A DNA stretch of 64,000 nt, taken from positions 2,958,017-3,022,016 of the forward strand of contig CP154955.1 of the NCBI GenBank assembly GCA_039621445.1, written 5' to 3'. The first letter of the stretch is position 1; each line of letters starts with the position of its first letter. The position numbers and the translations under genes were made by a program. Positions 42,017 through 52,256 of this stretch are shown here, piece by piece. Origin of the DNA: Euglena gracilis. Its lineage: Eukaryota; Euglenida; Euglenophyceae; Euglenales. The notes under the pieces are model-generated. The model searched no databases and was not told the DNA's origin. It worked only from the letters and a program-made list of their open reading frames with translations.

Positions 42017-43418
42017 ATGAAGAATGATCTGCAAAGAAATTCAAACTGCCAAGAGGAACTCCAACGAACTTCCAAGAAAACAGCTGGGGAAGGTGGACAC
42101 ACAGCAGCAGCTGCAGAAGGTGATGAGGCGGCAGCAGCACGTCAGTCCGTGGCCATCGCAACCCCCCCACCCCCCAGCAATTCAGAGTTTTCAGGATCCC
42201 CCACTCAAAATGATGGCCATGGACCATGGACAGCAGTGGTCAGGAAGAGAAGACAGAGGGGGACTACCATCACAGGTCCAACAGACTCCACCCCTTTTTC
42301 CCAATTCCTCCCCCTCCAGGGGAAAAAGCAAAGGCTATGGCAGCCTCTCTGGAGATATCAGAAATCCAAAGGATTCAAATCAAACTCAAGGCTATGGCAG
42401 CCATCATTTAACAGGGCCTGGGGCCCAGAATCAAGGCTATGGCAGCCAGCATTCAAGAGGGCAGTGGGCCCAGTTGCAAGGCTATGGCAGCCTGTATCCC
42501 AACCTGGGAAGATCCCACTGGGGGAAGGTATGTCCAACTTACCACACAGCTCCCTCAATCAAAAAACCCTCAGGAGCTGCCCATCCAAGCAAGCAGCCCC
42601 CCCTTCAGGGGCAGGCCAATGGAGGCCATTATATCCAAGAGGCCAATGGAGGCCAGAGGGAAAATATCAAGGCCAATGGAGGCCATTTCAATCAAAATCA
42701 GGTGGCCATGGGAGGCCAATGCATTCAAGACCACAGCCCTTGGGGGGGAGGCCCAAGATTGGCGACACCAGGGCCCCCCCAGAAGATAATCAGCCCACAC
42801 CCCCCAGCTGTATATGTACCTCCCCACTGCAGAAACAGACCTTCCCCCATCTTTCAAAAACAGGGGGAAAGCCTGTCTTTGAGCAGCCCTATGGCAGGGC
42901 CAGAGGTGACCCCAGTGATGGGGCAGCCAGAGAGGACCCCAGTGATGGGGCAGCCAGGGGGAAGGACCCCAGTGATGGGGCCTGTGGAATCCCCAGACAC
43001 ATTACATCCAGGGGTGCCCCCTTACAAAGCCCTGCAGGCCAGTATCCCCCATTGGGAAAAGGCAGGTGCCAGCAGAGAGGTATTAAACCTGATAAGGGAA
43101 GGGGTCATGGCAGATCTTCCCCTCCCCCCTCTAATGTCCTTAAAAGTTCCCTTCAAAGCCCCCCAGGAAGTAATGACTGCCCAAAAAATTCTGAGAGAAT
43201 ACGAATGTGCAGGGGCAACCAGGCAAATCCCCCCAGAGGAGGCAAAACATTTTGTCCCTTACTTCATAATTTCCAAAAAAGAAGGGGAAAAGACCAAGGA
43301 AAGACTAATTTCAGATTGTCGACAGTTAAATCACTATTTCACCCCCCAGAAGTTCAGACTGGAACACATGGGAAACATTTTCCCATATCTCAGAAAGGGT
43401 TGGTTCTGTGGAAAATAG
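42017..43418 (+). CDS. Element C gag-like region and reverse transcriptase fingers
   Basis: ATG at 42,017 opens a frame with AAAAEGDEAAAARQSVAIAT and GHGPWTAVVRKRRQ, matching the N-part of A's gag. From about 42,300 the conserved reading moves to the other frame (ATG 42,024 to stop 43,418), with repeated QGYGS units, ANGGHYIQEANGGQ repeats, then FVPYFIISKKEGEKTKERLI and SDCRQLNHYFTPQKF, the N-terminal reverse transcriptase motifs. The first frame also stays open throughout, so both overlap. The change of frame falls in a homopolymer-rich stretch. A low-complexity Gln/Gly/Tyr gag is usual in DIRS elements. Confidence 0.65.
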
Positions 43419-45268
43419 ATCTGAAAGATGCTTATTTCCATTTAAAGCTGCACAGCAGCCTGGAAAAGCATGTCTGCATGCAAGTGGGGGGGGAAACGTG
43501 GCAATTTCAAGCTGCATGCTTTGGGGTAAGCAGCCTGCCACAAAAGTTTATGACTCTCATGAGAGTCTGGGAAAGGAAATGGAGGAAGGAAGGAAAGGTA
43601 GTTTTCATCTACCTAGACGACATTTTGCTGTTAGCCCCCAGCAAAAAGACAGCAGCCCAGCATTTGGCAGAAATGAAAAAAGATCTTTTACTGGCAGGTT
43701 TCAGAATAAACCTCCCCAAATCATGTCTGGAACCAACACAAGAAATAAAGCATTTGGGCCAGTGGATCAATTTGAAAAAAGGCCAGCTGGAAATTCCACA
43801 GGAAAAATTAAAATCCCTAAGAAAGGAATTAGGAAAGGTACTGACAGCACAAAAGATGAGCTGCAGAAAACTCAGCTCTATTGTAGGGCAAGTCAGAAGC
43901 TATTTAGTTTCAATGCCTTTTCTCAGAATTCTGACAGATCAACTTTGCAAAATGGTGGATTTGCACACAAAGTGGGGTTGGGACCACACCCTGACCATTC
44001 CCCAGGGGGTCAAAGATCAAATTGTGGAGTTAAAAACGTTTTTGCAGCCAGGTGTGGGCAGAGCCTTTCAATCCCAGGCCTCTCAGGAACTGTTCTCAGA
44101 CAGCAGCACCTGGCAATGGGGGGGGCTGGACAAAAAGTCTGGTCAAAAGGTCCAGGATTTCTGGAGGGACCTGCATGTCCTTCACATCAATCAAAAAGAA
44201 TTGATGTCTGCGGTGGAAACTGTAAAGGCTTTGGCAAAACCAAAACAAACCATTGTTCTTCATGTGGACAGCCAGGTGGCAGTCAGTTATTTGACAAAAT
44301 GGGGAGGCAAAAAGCCATATTTAAATTCCATCCTAAAACCCCTTCTGTACCATTGCCAAGAAAGGCAAATCAACTTGCAGGTGGTTTGGGTTCCCACAAA
44401 AGAACAATTGGCAGACTCCCTGACCAGGGAGCAAAAAGATCCAGGGGATTATACCCTGAATCTGACCATTTTTCACCAGATTCTGAAGTTTTTCAAAAAC
44501 CACATCACCCCAGAGGTGGACATGTTTTGCACACCCAGCAACAAAAAATTCCCCAAGTTCATTTGTCGATACCCCCACCAAGGGGCTTTGTTGGTGGATG
44601 CTCTGAAGGCAGATTTAAGGGGTCTCCCCCCAGTTTATTCCAACCCTCCCTGGAGCATCATTCCCCAATGGGGGGTCGGCACACCCCTCCCCCCCCCCCC
44701 TCACCGACCAGGCCAGCAAGGTTTTGCTAGTACCCCCCCCCTCCCCCCCCCTTTTCAGACCCCCTCGCCACGCCATGTCAGGCCCGCCAAAGAAAATTTT
44801 CTTCTTGATTGTGTCAGGCAAATATTACAATCCCAGGAAGTTTCGATGTCCAGTATCGACACTTACATAAAAAATCTGGGAAATGTCAAAAGATATGACT
44901 CAGCCTTCAGGGCATTGGTGGGTCAATTATTGCACAAAGGGGTGCCTCTGCAGCAGTGCACAGTCCCCAAGATGGCTGAAGCCATCCTTGATCTTGCTGT
45001 TCATAGCATCAATACTGCACGAAATGCATATGCAGCAGCCTTACTACTCCCAGGGTTTGGGTCTTTGAGATTTTCACCCCTTCTGGCTCCATTGAAAAGG
45101 AAGTGGAATGCCAATGTCTGCAAGTATGCCCACTTTTGGGACCCCACTGATTTCCTAGAAAACATCATGAGGAATTACACACCCCTCTCAGACCTATCTG
45201 TGAAAGAGCTCAGAAACAGACTCATCATCTGTTGGAGGCTTTTGGCCCTCCACAGGGGGTTGATTTAG
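43400..45268 (+). CDS. Element C reverse transcriptase palm, RNase H and recombinase N-part
   Basis: Part of a 1,083-codon open frame ending at 45,268. Reverse transcriptase: WKIDLKDAYFHL, then VVFIYLDDILLLAPS (YLDD, about residue 530). RNase H: ELFSDSSTWQWGG (Asp), LHINQKELMSAVETV (Glu), VLHVDSQVAVSYLTKWGG (Asp), WVPTKEQLADSLTR (Asp). Recombinase N-part from about 44,790: ILQSQEVSMSSIDTYIKNLG, LKRKWNANVCKYAHFWDP and NRLIICWRLLALHRG, the last with the first catalytic Arg. The frame then stops and continues one frame over at 45,250. A GC-rich stretch at 44,668-44,770 replaces the conserved post-RNase H segment. Confidence 0.8.
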   Translation: MVLWKIDLKDAYFHLKLHSSLEKHVCMQVGGETWQFQAACFGVSSLPQKFMTLMRVWERKWRKEGKVVFIYLDDILLLAPSKKTAAQHLAEMKKDLLLAGFRINLPKSCLEPTQEIKHLGQWINLKKGQLEIPQEKLKSLRKELGKVLTAQKMSCRKLSSIVGQVRSYLVSMPFLRILTDQLCKMVDLHTKWGWDHTLTIPQGVKDQIVELKTFLQPGVGRAFQSQASQELFSDSSTWQWGGLDKKSGQKVQDFWRDLHVLHINQKELMSAVETVKALAKPKQTIVLHVDSQVAVSYLTKWGGKKPYLNSILKPLLYHCQERQINLQVVWVPTKEQLADSLTREQKDPGDYTLNLTIFHQILKFFKNHITPEVDMFCTPSNKKFPKFICRYPHQGALLVDALKADLRGLPPVYSNPPWSIIPQWGVGTPLPPPPHRPGQQGFASTPPLPPPFQTPSPRHVRPAKENFLLDCVRQILQSQEVSMSSIDTYIKNLGNVKRYDSAFRALVGQLLHKGVPLQQCTVPKMAEAILDLAVHSINTARNAYAAALLLPGFGSLRFSPLLAPLKRKWNANVCKYAHFWDPTDFLENIMRNYTPLSDLSVKELRNRLIICWRLLALHRGLI

Positions 45269-46074
45269 CCAGGACACAGCGAAAAATCAGTTTCGTGGGA
45301 GAAAAAATTTTCATTTTATTGCAAAGGAAAGGGTGGCAATTCCCAAAATGGGAAGAGATTTTGAATTTGCCACACACCCCCCTCATAAGCCCATGGCATT
45401 TATTGAAAGAGTATGTGGAAAGGACAGCCCACATGGTTGGGCACAAAAATAATTTGTTGTGGTCTTTGGATGGTAAAAGACCTTTGACATCAGAAAGGGT
45501 GAATTCCCTAACCAAAGAAATTCTGCAGGAGGGGGGGGTGGACACCACCCACTGGAAACCCCACAGCACCAGAGGGGCTGGGGTCTTATGGTGGAAAAAT
45601 GCTGGTTTGCAAGTGGAAGAAGTCCAGCAGCTGGGTCAGTGGAAAAATTTTGGTGCCTTCCAAGCTCATTATTTGAGGCTGGGGGTCGTGTCAAAAATTC
45701 AAAATATTATGGCCCAAAGGGGGGTGCACAGTACCTCACCATCTCGCAGTGCGGAGCCCGAATGGTCTCGGACTCCCACGACACAGGAAGGGGGAGGAAG
45801 GGACCAAGAGGGCGAAGCACAAGAAGATGGTGAGCCCAACCCTCCCACCCAAAAAATCAGCAGAAAAACATCCCAACCAGAAAAGGGACCCCCAACCAAG
45901 CAGCCCCAACCACCCACCCAGAAACACAGAAAGAGACCACCATCCCCATCAGGGGGGGGGCCCCCACCAAGCGACCATGGGAGACGGGGGGGGGCGGGGC
46001 CACGGCGGTTCAGCTTCGCCAAGGTGTCGGAGGAGGCCTCATCATCGCCAACTCCGGCAACAAAGGCGCAGTAA
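45232..46074 (+). CDS. Element C tyrosine recombinase, catalytic C-part
   Basis: Frame overlapping the end of the previous one by about 35 bases. It reads GVDLARTQRKISFVGEKIFI, LLQRKGWQFPKWEEI, then HWKPHSTRGAGVLWWKNAGL and VEEVQQLGQWKNFGAFQAHY. The His-x-x-Arg of HSTRGAG, LGQW and the Tyr of AHYLRL form the catalytic signature. After about 45,733 the frame runs through the internal complementary region and its downstream sequence, giving a Pro/Lys-rich tail that is probably not functional. Joining to the upstream frame needs a one-base slip in the GGGGG run near 45,256. Confidence 0.75.
   Translation: MEAFGPPQGVDLARTQRKISFVGEKIFILLQRKGWQFPKWEEILNLPHTPLISPWHLLKEYVERTAHMVGHKNNLLWSLDGKRPLTSERVNSLTKEILQEGGVDTTHWKPHSTRGAGVLWWKNAGLQVEEVQQLGQWKNFGAFQAHYLRLGVVSKIQNIMAQRGVHSTSPSRSAEPEWSRTPTTQEGGGRDQEGEAQEDGEPNPPTQKISRKTSQPEKGPPTKQPQPPTQKHRKRPPSPSGGGPPPSDHGRRGGAGPRRFSFAKVSEEASSSPTPATKAQ
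45734..45834. repeat. Element C internal complementary region
   Basis: 45,734-45,766 is the reverse complement of 41,661-41,693, and 45,767-45,834 is the reverse complement of about 46,137-46,204. The two element ends meet at AATGGT|CTCGGA. This is the DIRS1-type template region thought to allow a circular DNA intermediate. Confidence 0.88.
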
Positions 46075-46952
46075 GAAGCACCCCCCGCGCACGCACAAAC
46101 ACACCAGAACAGAACAGCCGGCAAGGAAAGCAGGACCTCACCATCTTCTTGTGCTTCGCCCTCTTGGTCCCTTCCTCCCCCTTCCTGTGTCGTGGGAGTC
46201 CGAGTGGCCAACAATACCAAGGCCAGGGTGGCCGATTCCACAAACAGATGCCCAGTGGCAGGGGCAGGACAGGTCCACATCACCCCCCCAACCATTTCTT
46301 CATCGCAAACCACTTCAGGGGAAAAGGATTGGCCCCCAGAGGCCCCCCAAGATTTTCAATGGGCATGGCGCCCAAGATCAAAGAGAAGTCAATGGGGACA
46401 TCAAGAAGGCCAGTGGGGCCAGAATTATCATCAAGGCCACTGGGGCCATTGTCATTCTTATCAAGGCCATTGGGCCCAACACCATCCTCAACAACAACAA
46501 ATTCAAGGCCACTGGGGCCATCAATTATCAGAAGGGGAAAAACCCGAGAAGCTAACAGGCTGTCCCCCAGCAGGGGGTTTCAATGTACGGTGGCAGCCCC
46601 AGGAGGATGCCCCCAAAGGGACAGTGGAGGACAAGGGGGCAACCCCCCCTCAAAATTCTTTGTCAATAACGGGCTCACTCTCTCTCCGAAGGTCTGCGCT
46701 GGACTCTGGGTTCCTTTTTATTCTTCCCTGTGCTGAGTGTCCTCCTGAAGGGAAGTTTGCAAAAGGGCTGCTTCGCCACTTTAATTTCCCTTGGCCAAAG
46801 TGGGGACGCGCCGGAAGAAAGCCTGGGCGTGGGGGGCAGGGACTCCTCTCCCACCGCGCCATTACCAAAAAACATACCGCCGGCGAGTGGGGCAAGGTCT
46901 TTTGTGATGTGCCCTCGGTGTCCCTTCCTGACCCCTCTGTTGGAACGGTAGG

Positions 46953-48394
46953 GGGAAACTGCACTGGAAAAAAGTACGCTGTTCTGTTTCTTTTGTTCTT
47001 TTTTTTGCCCAGACTGCGACGACAAATGTTTCTGAACACATTACCCCAGAGCAAAATTTAAACCCCATAAAAAATAACCTCTGCAATTAATACCCCCCAA
47101 ATTTCACACCGTAACACCCAAATGAGGAAATATCCTGTTTGGAAACATGAAAAAATGATGACCTTGTGGGTCGGTCAAGGAAAAAAACGCCTCCCAAAAA
47201 AAACACCCCCCCACTCCAGCCCCAGGAGCTCCCAGGAGACCCCACCCCAGGAGATCCGGGACAAATCATTTCGGGGGGGGGGGTGAGCTTGACCACACTT
47301 TATTGACAGCAAAGAGGTGCGCACCACATGTCCATGTGGGTGGGGGATGTTGATTGCGTCCATAAAATAACGCACACGCAGCCTCGGCGGAGAGGTGGCA
47401 AGCCGGGCAAGCTCTTCCGGTTTGTGTCTGGACGATTACCCTCCCGATGACGTTTGCTGCCGCGTGCGGAGACACGCCAAACCGTCCGGTGGTGGCGGAT
47501 CCACCCATGACTTGCTGGCAGGCGTATGCGGAACAGGGCGTCGCTTAGCAACACATCAGAGGCTGACAAATGGGGCTGGCTGGAAAAACGGCTGCTGGTG
47601 GACCCTCCCGTGGAGGTCCCCGAGCTGGAACTGGGCCCGACAGGCTCGACTGGGGTCGAACCAGGTCCCAAAAAATCAAAACTGCAAAAATACCCCCCAA
47701 AACTTCCAATTTACTGGGCTTCTCAAGCAAAGAGCATGCTGTGCAGATTCCTGGGGGGGGGGGAGGGGTAGGCATGCCCATGCTTGAAATTGTTCAAAAA
47801 AAAGGTAGAGATTGCATCGCGTGGATTTGTGCTCGAGCTGCAATCACGATCATGTAATGCAATCATGTCGGGTGAAGAAACCAGGAAGAGGAAGGAAACA
47901 GACCAGACAATACATGCCTCTCATGACAATCTAGATGGTCCAGACGGGGGACGTTCGTTCATTGGGCAAGGGGATTCACCAGACACGGGGGGTGCTCCAG
48001 GTTGACTCAGAATTCACAAGAACCCTCAGAAAACCCGATTCCGGCACAATTCCTGTGGTTCATGTGCAGGTGCCTGGCAGAGATACGGGGCTTTGGGGGT
48101 GGTCCGCAGCCCCCGCTTGGCCTTTGATGCCAGGGAGGTCGCCACCTGCTCCTCCCATCGCTGGCACCAGGGGCGGCAGGCAATCAAAAATGGGAGGCAG
48201 AACATACAAAAAGACACCTCAAACTATGCAATGCAAAAAAATGCAACGAAGTGCAGCTTTAAAGGGTTTTGATTACGCAAGAACATGCAAACCTTGCACA
48301 CCCCCCCAACAATCAATCAATTTCTTTCTATAAATCTATATATATATATATATGTATATGTATATGTATGTATATATGTGTATATATATATATA
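46953..48394. other. No firm gene; possible 3' end of the minus-strand gene
   Basis: The polypyrimidine TTTTTTTTGCCCAG at 46,999-47,012 could be a plus-strand acceptor with only short frames after it. TTTATT at 47,299-47,304 is AATAAA on the minus strand, with an open minus-strand stretch above it (about 47,310-47,520, including HAAANVIGRVIVQTQTGR). This could be the terminal exon of the gene at 49.8-56.2 kb, but splice sites and frame are ambiguous. The rest is mixed, with a partial CCGTCTGGACCATCTAG repeat near 47,930-47,960. Confidence 0.25.
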
Positions 48395-48835
48395 TATATG
48401 GCAGCCCAACTAAAGGGACCCCCCCTCGTTGCACTATGGCTTCTTGTCTGTTTATGGCCGGCGCTAACTTCGCTAAAGGGACCCCCCCCCCACCGGGTTG
48501 GGGGTCCCTTTAGTTGGATCAGGGGGTCAAAATAGTTCTTTTTGCGTTAATGATGGAGTAGGGTTAGGTGCGCGACTTAGGGTTAGGTTTAGGCCTAACT
48601 TATAGACGGGTGTTAGGTGTACAAGTTAGGCCGGAATGGCACCTAACCCTAGTCCATCATTAACACAAAAAAATTTTGCCGCCCCCTGATCCAATTATAG
48701 GGACCCCCCCGGGGGGGTCCCTTTAGTTGGAGGCTACCATATATAATATATATAATATATATGTATATATATGTATATATATGTATATATGTATATATAA
48801 ATATATATGCGTGTGTGTGTGTGTGTATATATATA
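48395..48835. mobile_element. Long palindromic TA-inserted element with flanking TA repeats
   Basis: TA repeats (48,335-48,400) run into GGCAGCCCAACTAAAGGGAC, then GGTCCCTTTAGTTGGATCAG, GGGGGTCAAAATAG and GTTAATGATGGAGTAGGG. A centre with GGTTAGG/CCTAACC words follows. After that come the inverted partners CTAGTCCATCATTAACAC, CCCCCTGATCCAATTATAG and TAGTTGGAGGCTACC near 48,735, and then TA and GT repeats to 48,835. The arms are about 130 bp and imperfect. Same family as 7,905-7,995. Confidence 0.65.
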
Positions 48836-49760
48836 TCAATCCATTTCAAGACTGGAACACAGAGCAATGCACCACGGGAACTTCTTGAACATTGCTGATG
48901 CAGGAGTGGATTGACGGACACACGCAGCAGTTGCAATCTGTTCGAAATGGAATTGCCAAATGACCTTTGGTGAAGGGTGGCCAGGGAGGTCTTTGGCCCC
49001 TTAATTCAGAATGTGGTAATAGTAGAAGTAGTAATGATACAGAGGCCATCAAGGGGGGGGCAGGAAAAGGGTTGTATGTAACACCTTGACAAAAAGGCTC
49101 CAGGTCATATTTTTAGCTTCCTACCCCAGGAAACTGTAACCTGACAAGTCAGCGAGTACAGAGGTCGGTGACAGGCCCCTATAATGACAGGTCAGCGAGG
49201 GCTATGAGGGTACGAGGGCTGAGATGACAGTTTCCCGGGCAGGTCTGGGTCAGGGGAAAAGATGCATTTTTTTCAACCACCACTGACACAGAAATACAAA
49301 AGGGCGATTTTTTTTGACTTTTTGTGGTCAAAATTCAAAAAATGAGGTGCAATTGAGCACACTCAAAAAAATGCATTTTTGGTGAGAAACATTGGAATTT
49401 CGGAAAAAAACTGTTAGGTGACAAATCAGCAAGTACAGAGGGAGGTGGCAGGTCCCTGTGGTGACGGGTCAGGGAGTACAGGGCAGTTTGCCAGGGAGGG
49501 GTGGGTTCATATGGAAAAGCAAAATGTAACTCCCAAATGTCTGTGACCCATAAAACATCCTGAATATCAATGGGGAAAATGCAGTCAAACTATCACCGGC
49601 GGGCACGGGAAGGACTGGTGGGGGTGGTCAGGCACCCACACCCACCAGGATGGAGGTGGGGGGTCGACCTCCCCCCACCCACCACCCATACGGTTTCTGG
49701 GATTCCTGACAAGCCAGCAGAGGGGCACGGGGCATCAACAGCTCAGAGTGGGGCGGGCGG
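48836..49760. other. Intergenic or terminal region with a degenerate duplication
   Basis: 49,125-49,245 and 49,405-49,500 share ACARRTCAGCRAGTACAGAGG, then GTGRCAGGYCCCT and TGACRGGTCAGSGAG. This is a degenerate direct duplication about 290 bp apart. No coding frame recognised. Confidence 0.4.
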
Positions 49761-49779
49761 CCCCTGGACGGGTTAGCTC

Positions 49780-49899
49780 CTCGGTGTACTTGGACTCCGG
49801 GCGGGTGCACGCACCGCAGGCAGCGGTGACGCACACCACGAGGCACCGCGCCCGCAGCGCCAGCACCAGCTCCTGGATGGCCACCGCCCCCTTGTCCGC
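49780..49899 (-). CDS. Glycosyltransferase-like gene, exon ADKGAVAIQELV..
   Basis: The acceptor GTGGTTGCCGCAG (minus strand) precedes GCGGACAAGG. It encodes ADKGAVAIQELVLALRARCL, VVCVTAACGACTRPES and KYTEEL. Phase 0 entry matches the donor at 52,014. The 3' limit is uncertain: the frame stays open to about 49,735, and GT dinucleotides at several points could be donors. Confidence 0.6.
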
Positions 49900-52191
49900 C
49901 TGCGGCAACCACAGCGGGCCGGGCAGCACAGCCAATTGTGGGACGGCACAACAGAACTCCCGACAAACCGCAACACGACAAACAACATGAACAACAGTGA
50001 AACAGGGCAAAAATTACAAAAGAACAAGACAACAAAAAAATGCAACAAAAAAAACAAGTCAAAACCCCCGATGAAAAAGACAACAAAAACGAAGCAGAAA
50101 CCGAACAAAAAACACAGCAAAAACACAATAAAAAACATCAAAAAAAAACTGACAAAACACAACAACAAAACACAAAACAACAACCAACAAAAATGAAGTG
50201 ATGTGAAGAACGTAACCCAATTAATCCCAAAAGTGTGTAGCATTGGGTATCTTTCAAATACTGGGGAAATATTTCATTTCAGAAACATTTCGGAAATATT
50301 TCGAAAATTGGAATATATTTCCTTCATTTTCCACATTGTGATGGTTCCATCAGGTGGCTGCCTCGGACCTCGCCATTCTTGCTATGTGCAAAGAGCGTGG
50401 CAGGAGGTCAGTTTTTCAAATCTTTCACCGGGAAAGAATGTATTTCTGAAACTTCATGAAATATCTCAATTCAAATAAACCCTTCCACCAAATAATACCC
50501 CCCCAAATAATGCCCCCCCCCAAATAGCAACCCCCCCCCCCTTGGGGTCCGACTTCGGCGACCGGGTTAACCCCCCCCCCCGGTTTCGGGCCGAAGGCCC
50601 AGATTTTGACCCATTGAAAATGTTGGTAAAAACCACAATATCTGACAACAGATTACGAAAAAAAATCGACTTTTCTGGATCATCTGACCTCCAAAAAATG
50701 GTAAATTTTATAAGAAAGTGCAAAAAAAGGACGTTTTGCTCAATATTTCCGGCACCACAATGCTAAAAGTGCTCCGAATGAAGTTTTTTTTAAAAGGGCA
50801 CACAAAAGATGGCTGCGTGTTGTTGTCCGCCCAAACGCAGCTACATTCCCCCCCCTTGTCCTTGACACGCCAAAGTACGGGGAAAGTGCGGTTGACACGG
50901 GGGGTGTGTCATGGACACGCCGTGTCATGGGAACCGTACCACAAAACATGCAGCAAAATGATAGCCAGGTAATCTGGACCTCGGTTTGAGGGCCCAATCA
51001 CTATAGCATCAACAATAACTCCATTGGAGCGCTCATATCTCACTAAATCACCAAACTCAAAAGAAGACGAGTTCAAAGCCATGGTTCTGTGCAGAAAATG
51101 GCAGCCAATTAGCTCCAGAGACGTGAAGTGTGTCAAAAATACTTTACTCTTTTTAGGTACGGGAAAAGTGCGGTTGACACCGGGTGTGTGTCATGGACAA
51201 GGCGTGTCAAGGACAAGGGGGGGGGGATGTACGTGAATACAGAACTGGGGGTATCTGTATTTTTGAGGGGATTTATGCCTCAAATGGTCGACTTTCGGAC
51301 AAATTAAAGCAATGGCTTTCAGCACAAAAGCAATCAAATCTCAGGAGTTGCACTTCCTCAAAACTGAGAGATGAGAACCCATCCGTCCCTTTCTAGGTTG
51401 AATGTCCGTCACAATTTGTGTGATTTGTTCAATCATCAAAAAAGCATTTTGACAGCTTTTACAGCCTCAGGGCCCTCTGGTCGGCTGGTAGTCAGCGTAG
51501 CACAGCAAGAGATTGTTTTTTGAGACCTTGGAGGGGCGTTGGTGGGGTTGCATTGAGTCTGCACCGTATCGGGGGGTGGGGACGCAACACAGACCCTCGA
51601 AAAATGCACACACACACACACACACAAGGAATTCAATTTAAAAAAATTTTGGGAGGTGTTACAAAAATGTCAAAAAAATATCATAATTTTCACAATTTGA
51701 AGAAAAATATTCTATCAGTATAAAAAAGAGTTTGGAAATCATTAAACATTTATTCCCATTCAACAGGAATTTTGCCAAATTAAAACAAAAATAAAAATAA
51801 TTGGCTCAAAAAGGGGATTTTATTACAACGCCAAAAAATTGTTGGGGAAATACACCCCCCCCCCAAAAGAAACCAAAAACGACCCGAAATCGGAAACAAA
51901 GAAGGCAAAACCTAAGTGTGTGCGGTTAGGGTCCCCCGACAAAAACGACACCGCATTTCCCGTCAAAAAAAAAAAGGAGGCGACCGCCACCGTGTCGGAT
52001 GCCGTCAAACAACCTCCGGCCGCAGGACGCTCAGCGCCTCGAAGCGGCGGCTGGCGGCGATGTACGGCGCCCGCAGCGCCGTCCAGGCCGCCGTGCCGTT
52101 GGCCACGTGCGCGTTGTCCCACGCGGCGGCGTAGCCGCTGCCGCGGGACGGGGCTGGGGGGCGGCGGCAGTGCCAGCCAGAGGGGAGGGGG

Positions 52192-52256
<65 letters not shown>

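Larger units (their letters stand above)
41661..46204 (+). mobile_element. DIRS-like retrotransposon C (full length, 4,544 bp)
   Basis: The 5' end is ACCATTCGGGCTCCGCACTG (41,661) and the 3' end is CCTGTGTCGTGGGAGTCCGAG (46,204). Inverted terminal repeats of about 100 bp: 41,684-41,785 against 46,046-46,146. The internal complementary region at 45,734-45,834 is the reverse complement of the two outer ends joined: 33 bp for the 5' end and 68 bp for the 3' end. Coding order is gag-like, reverse transcriptase, RNase H, tyrosine recombinase. It is inserted in element B's gag, between GGCCAGGG and TGGCCAAC, with no clear target duplication, as expected for recombinase-mediated insertion. It is the most complete of the window's copies. 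Confidence 0.88.
40994..46952 (+). mobile_element. DIRS-like retrotransposon B (internally deleted, split by element C)
   Basis: Its 5' terminal repeat starts GACACCTCGGCCTCCGC at 40,994 and runs to about 41,132, nearly the inverted copy of element A's 5' end. The gag-like region runs to 41,660, is interrupted by element C, and resumes at 46,205. Similarity to A's gag ends near 46,655. A diverged 3' terminus (CCGCCGGCGAGTGGGGCAAGG, then CCTCGGTGTCCCTTCC) follows at about 46,880-46,952. Reverse transcriptase, RNase H and recombinase are absent, so B is a deletion derivative. Confidence 0.7.
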
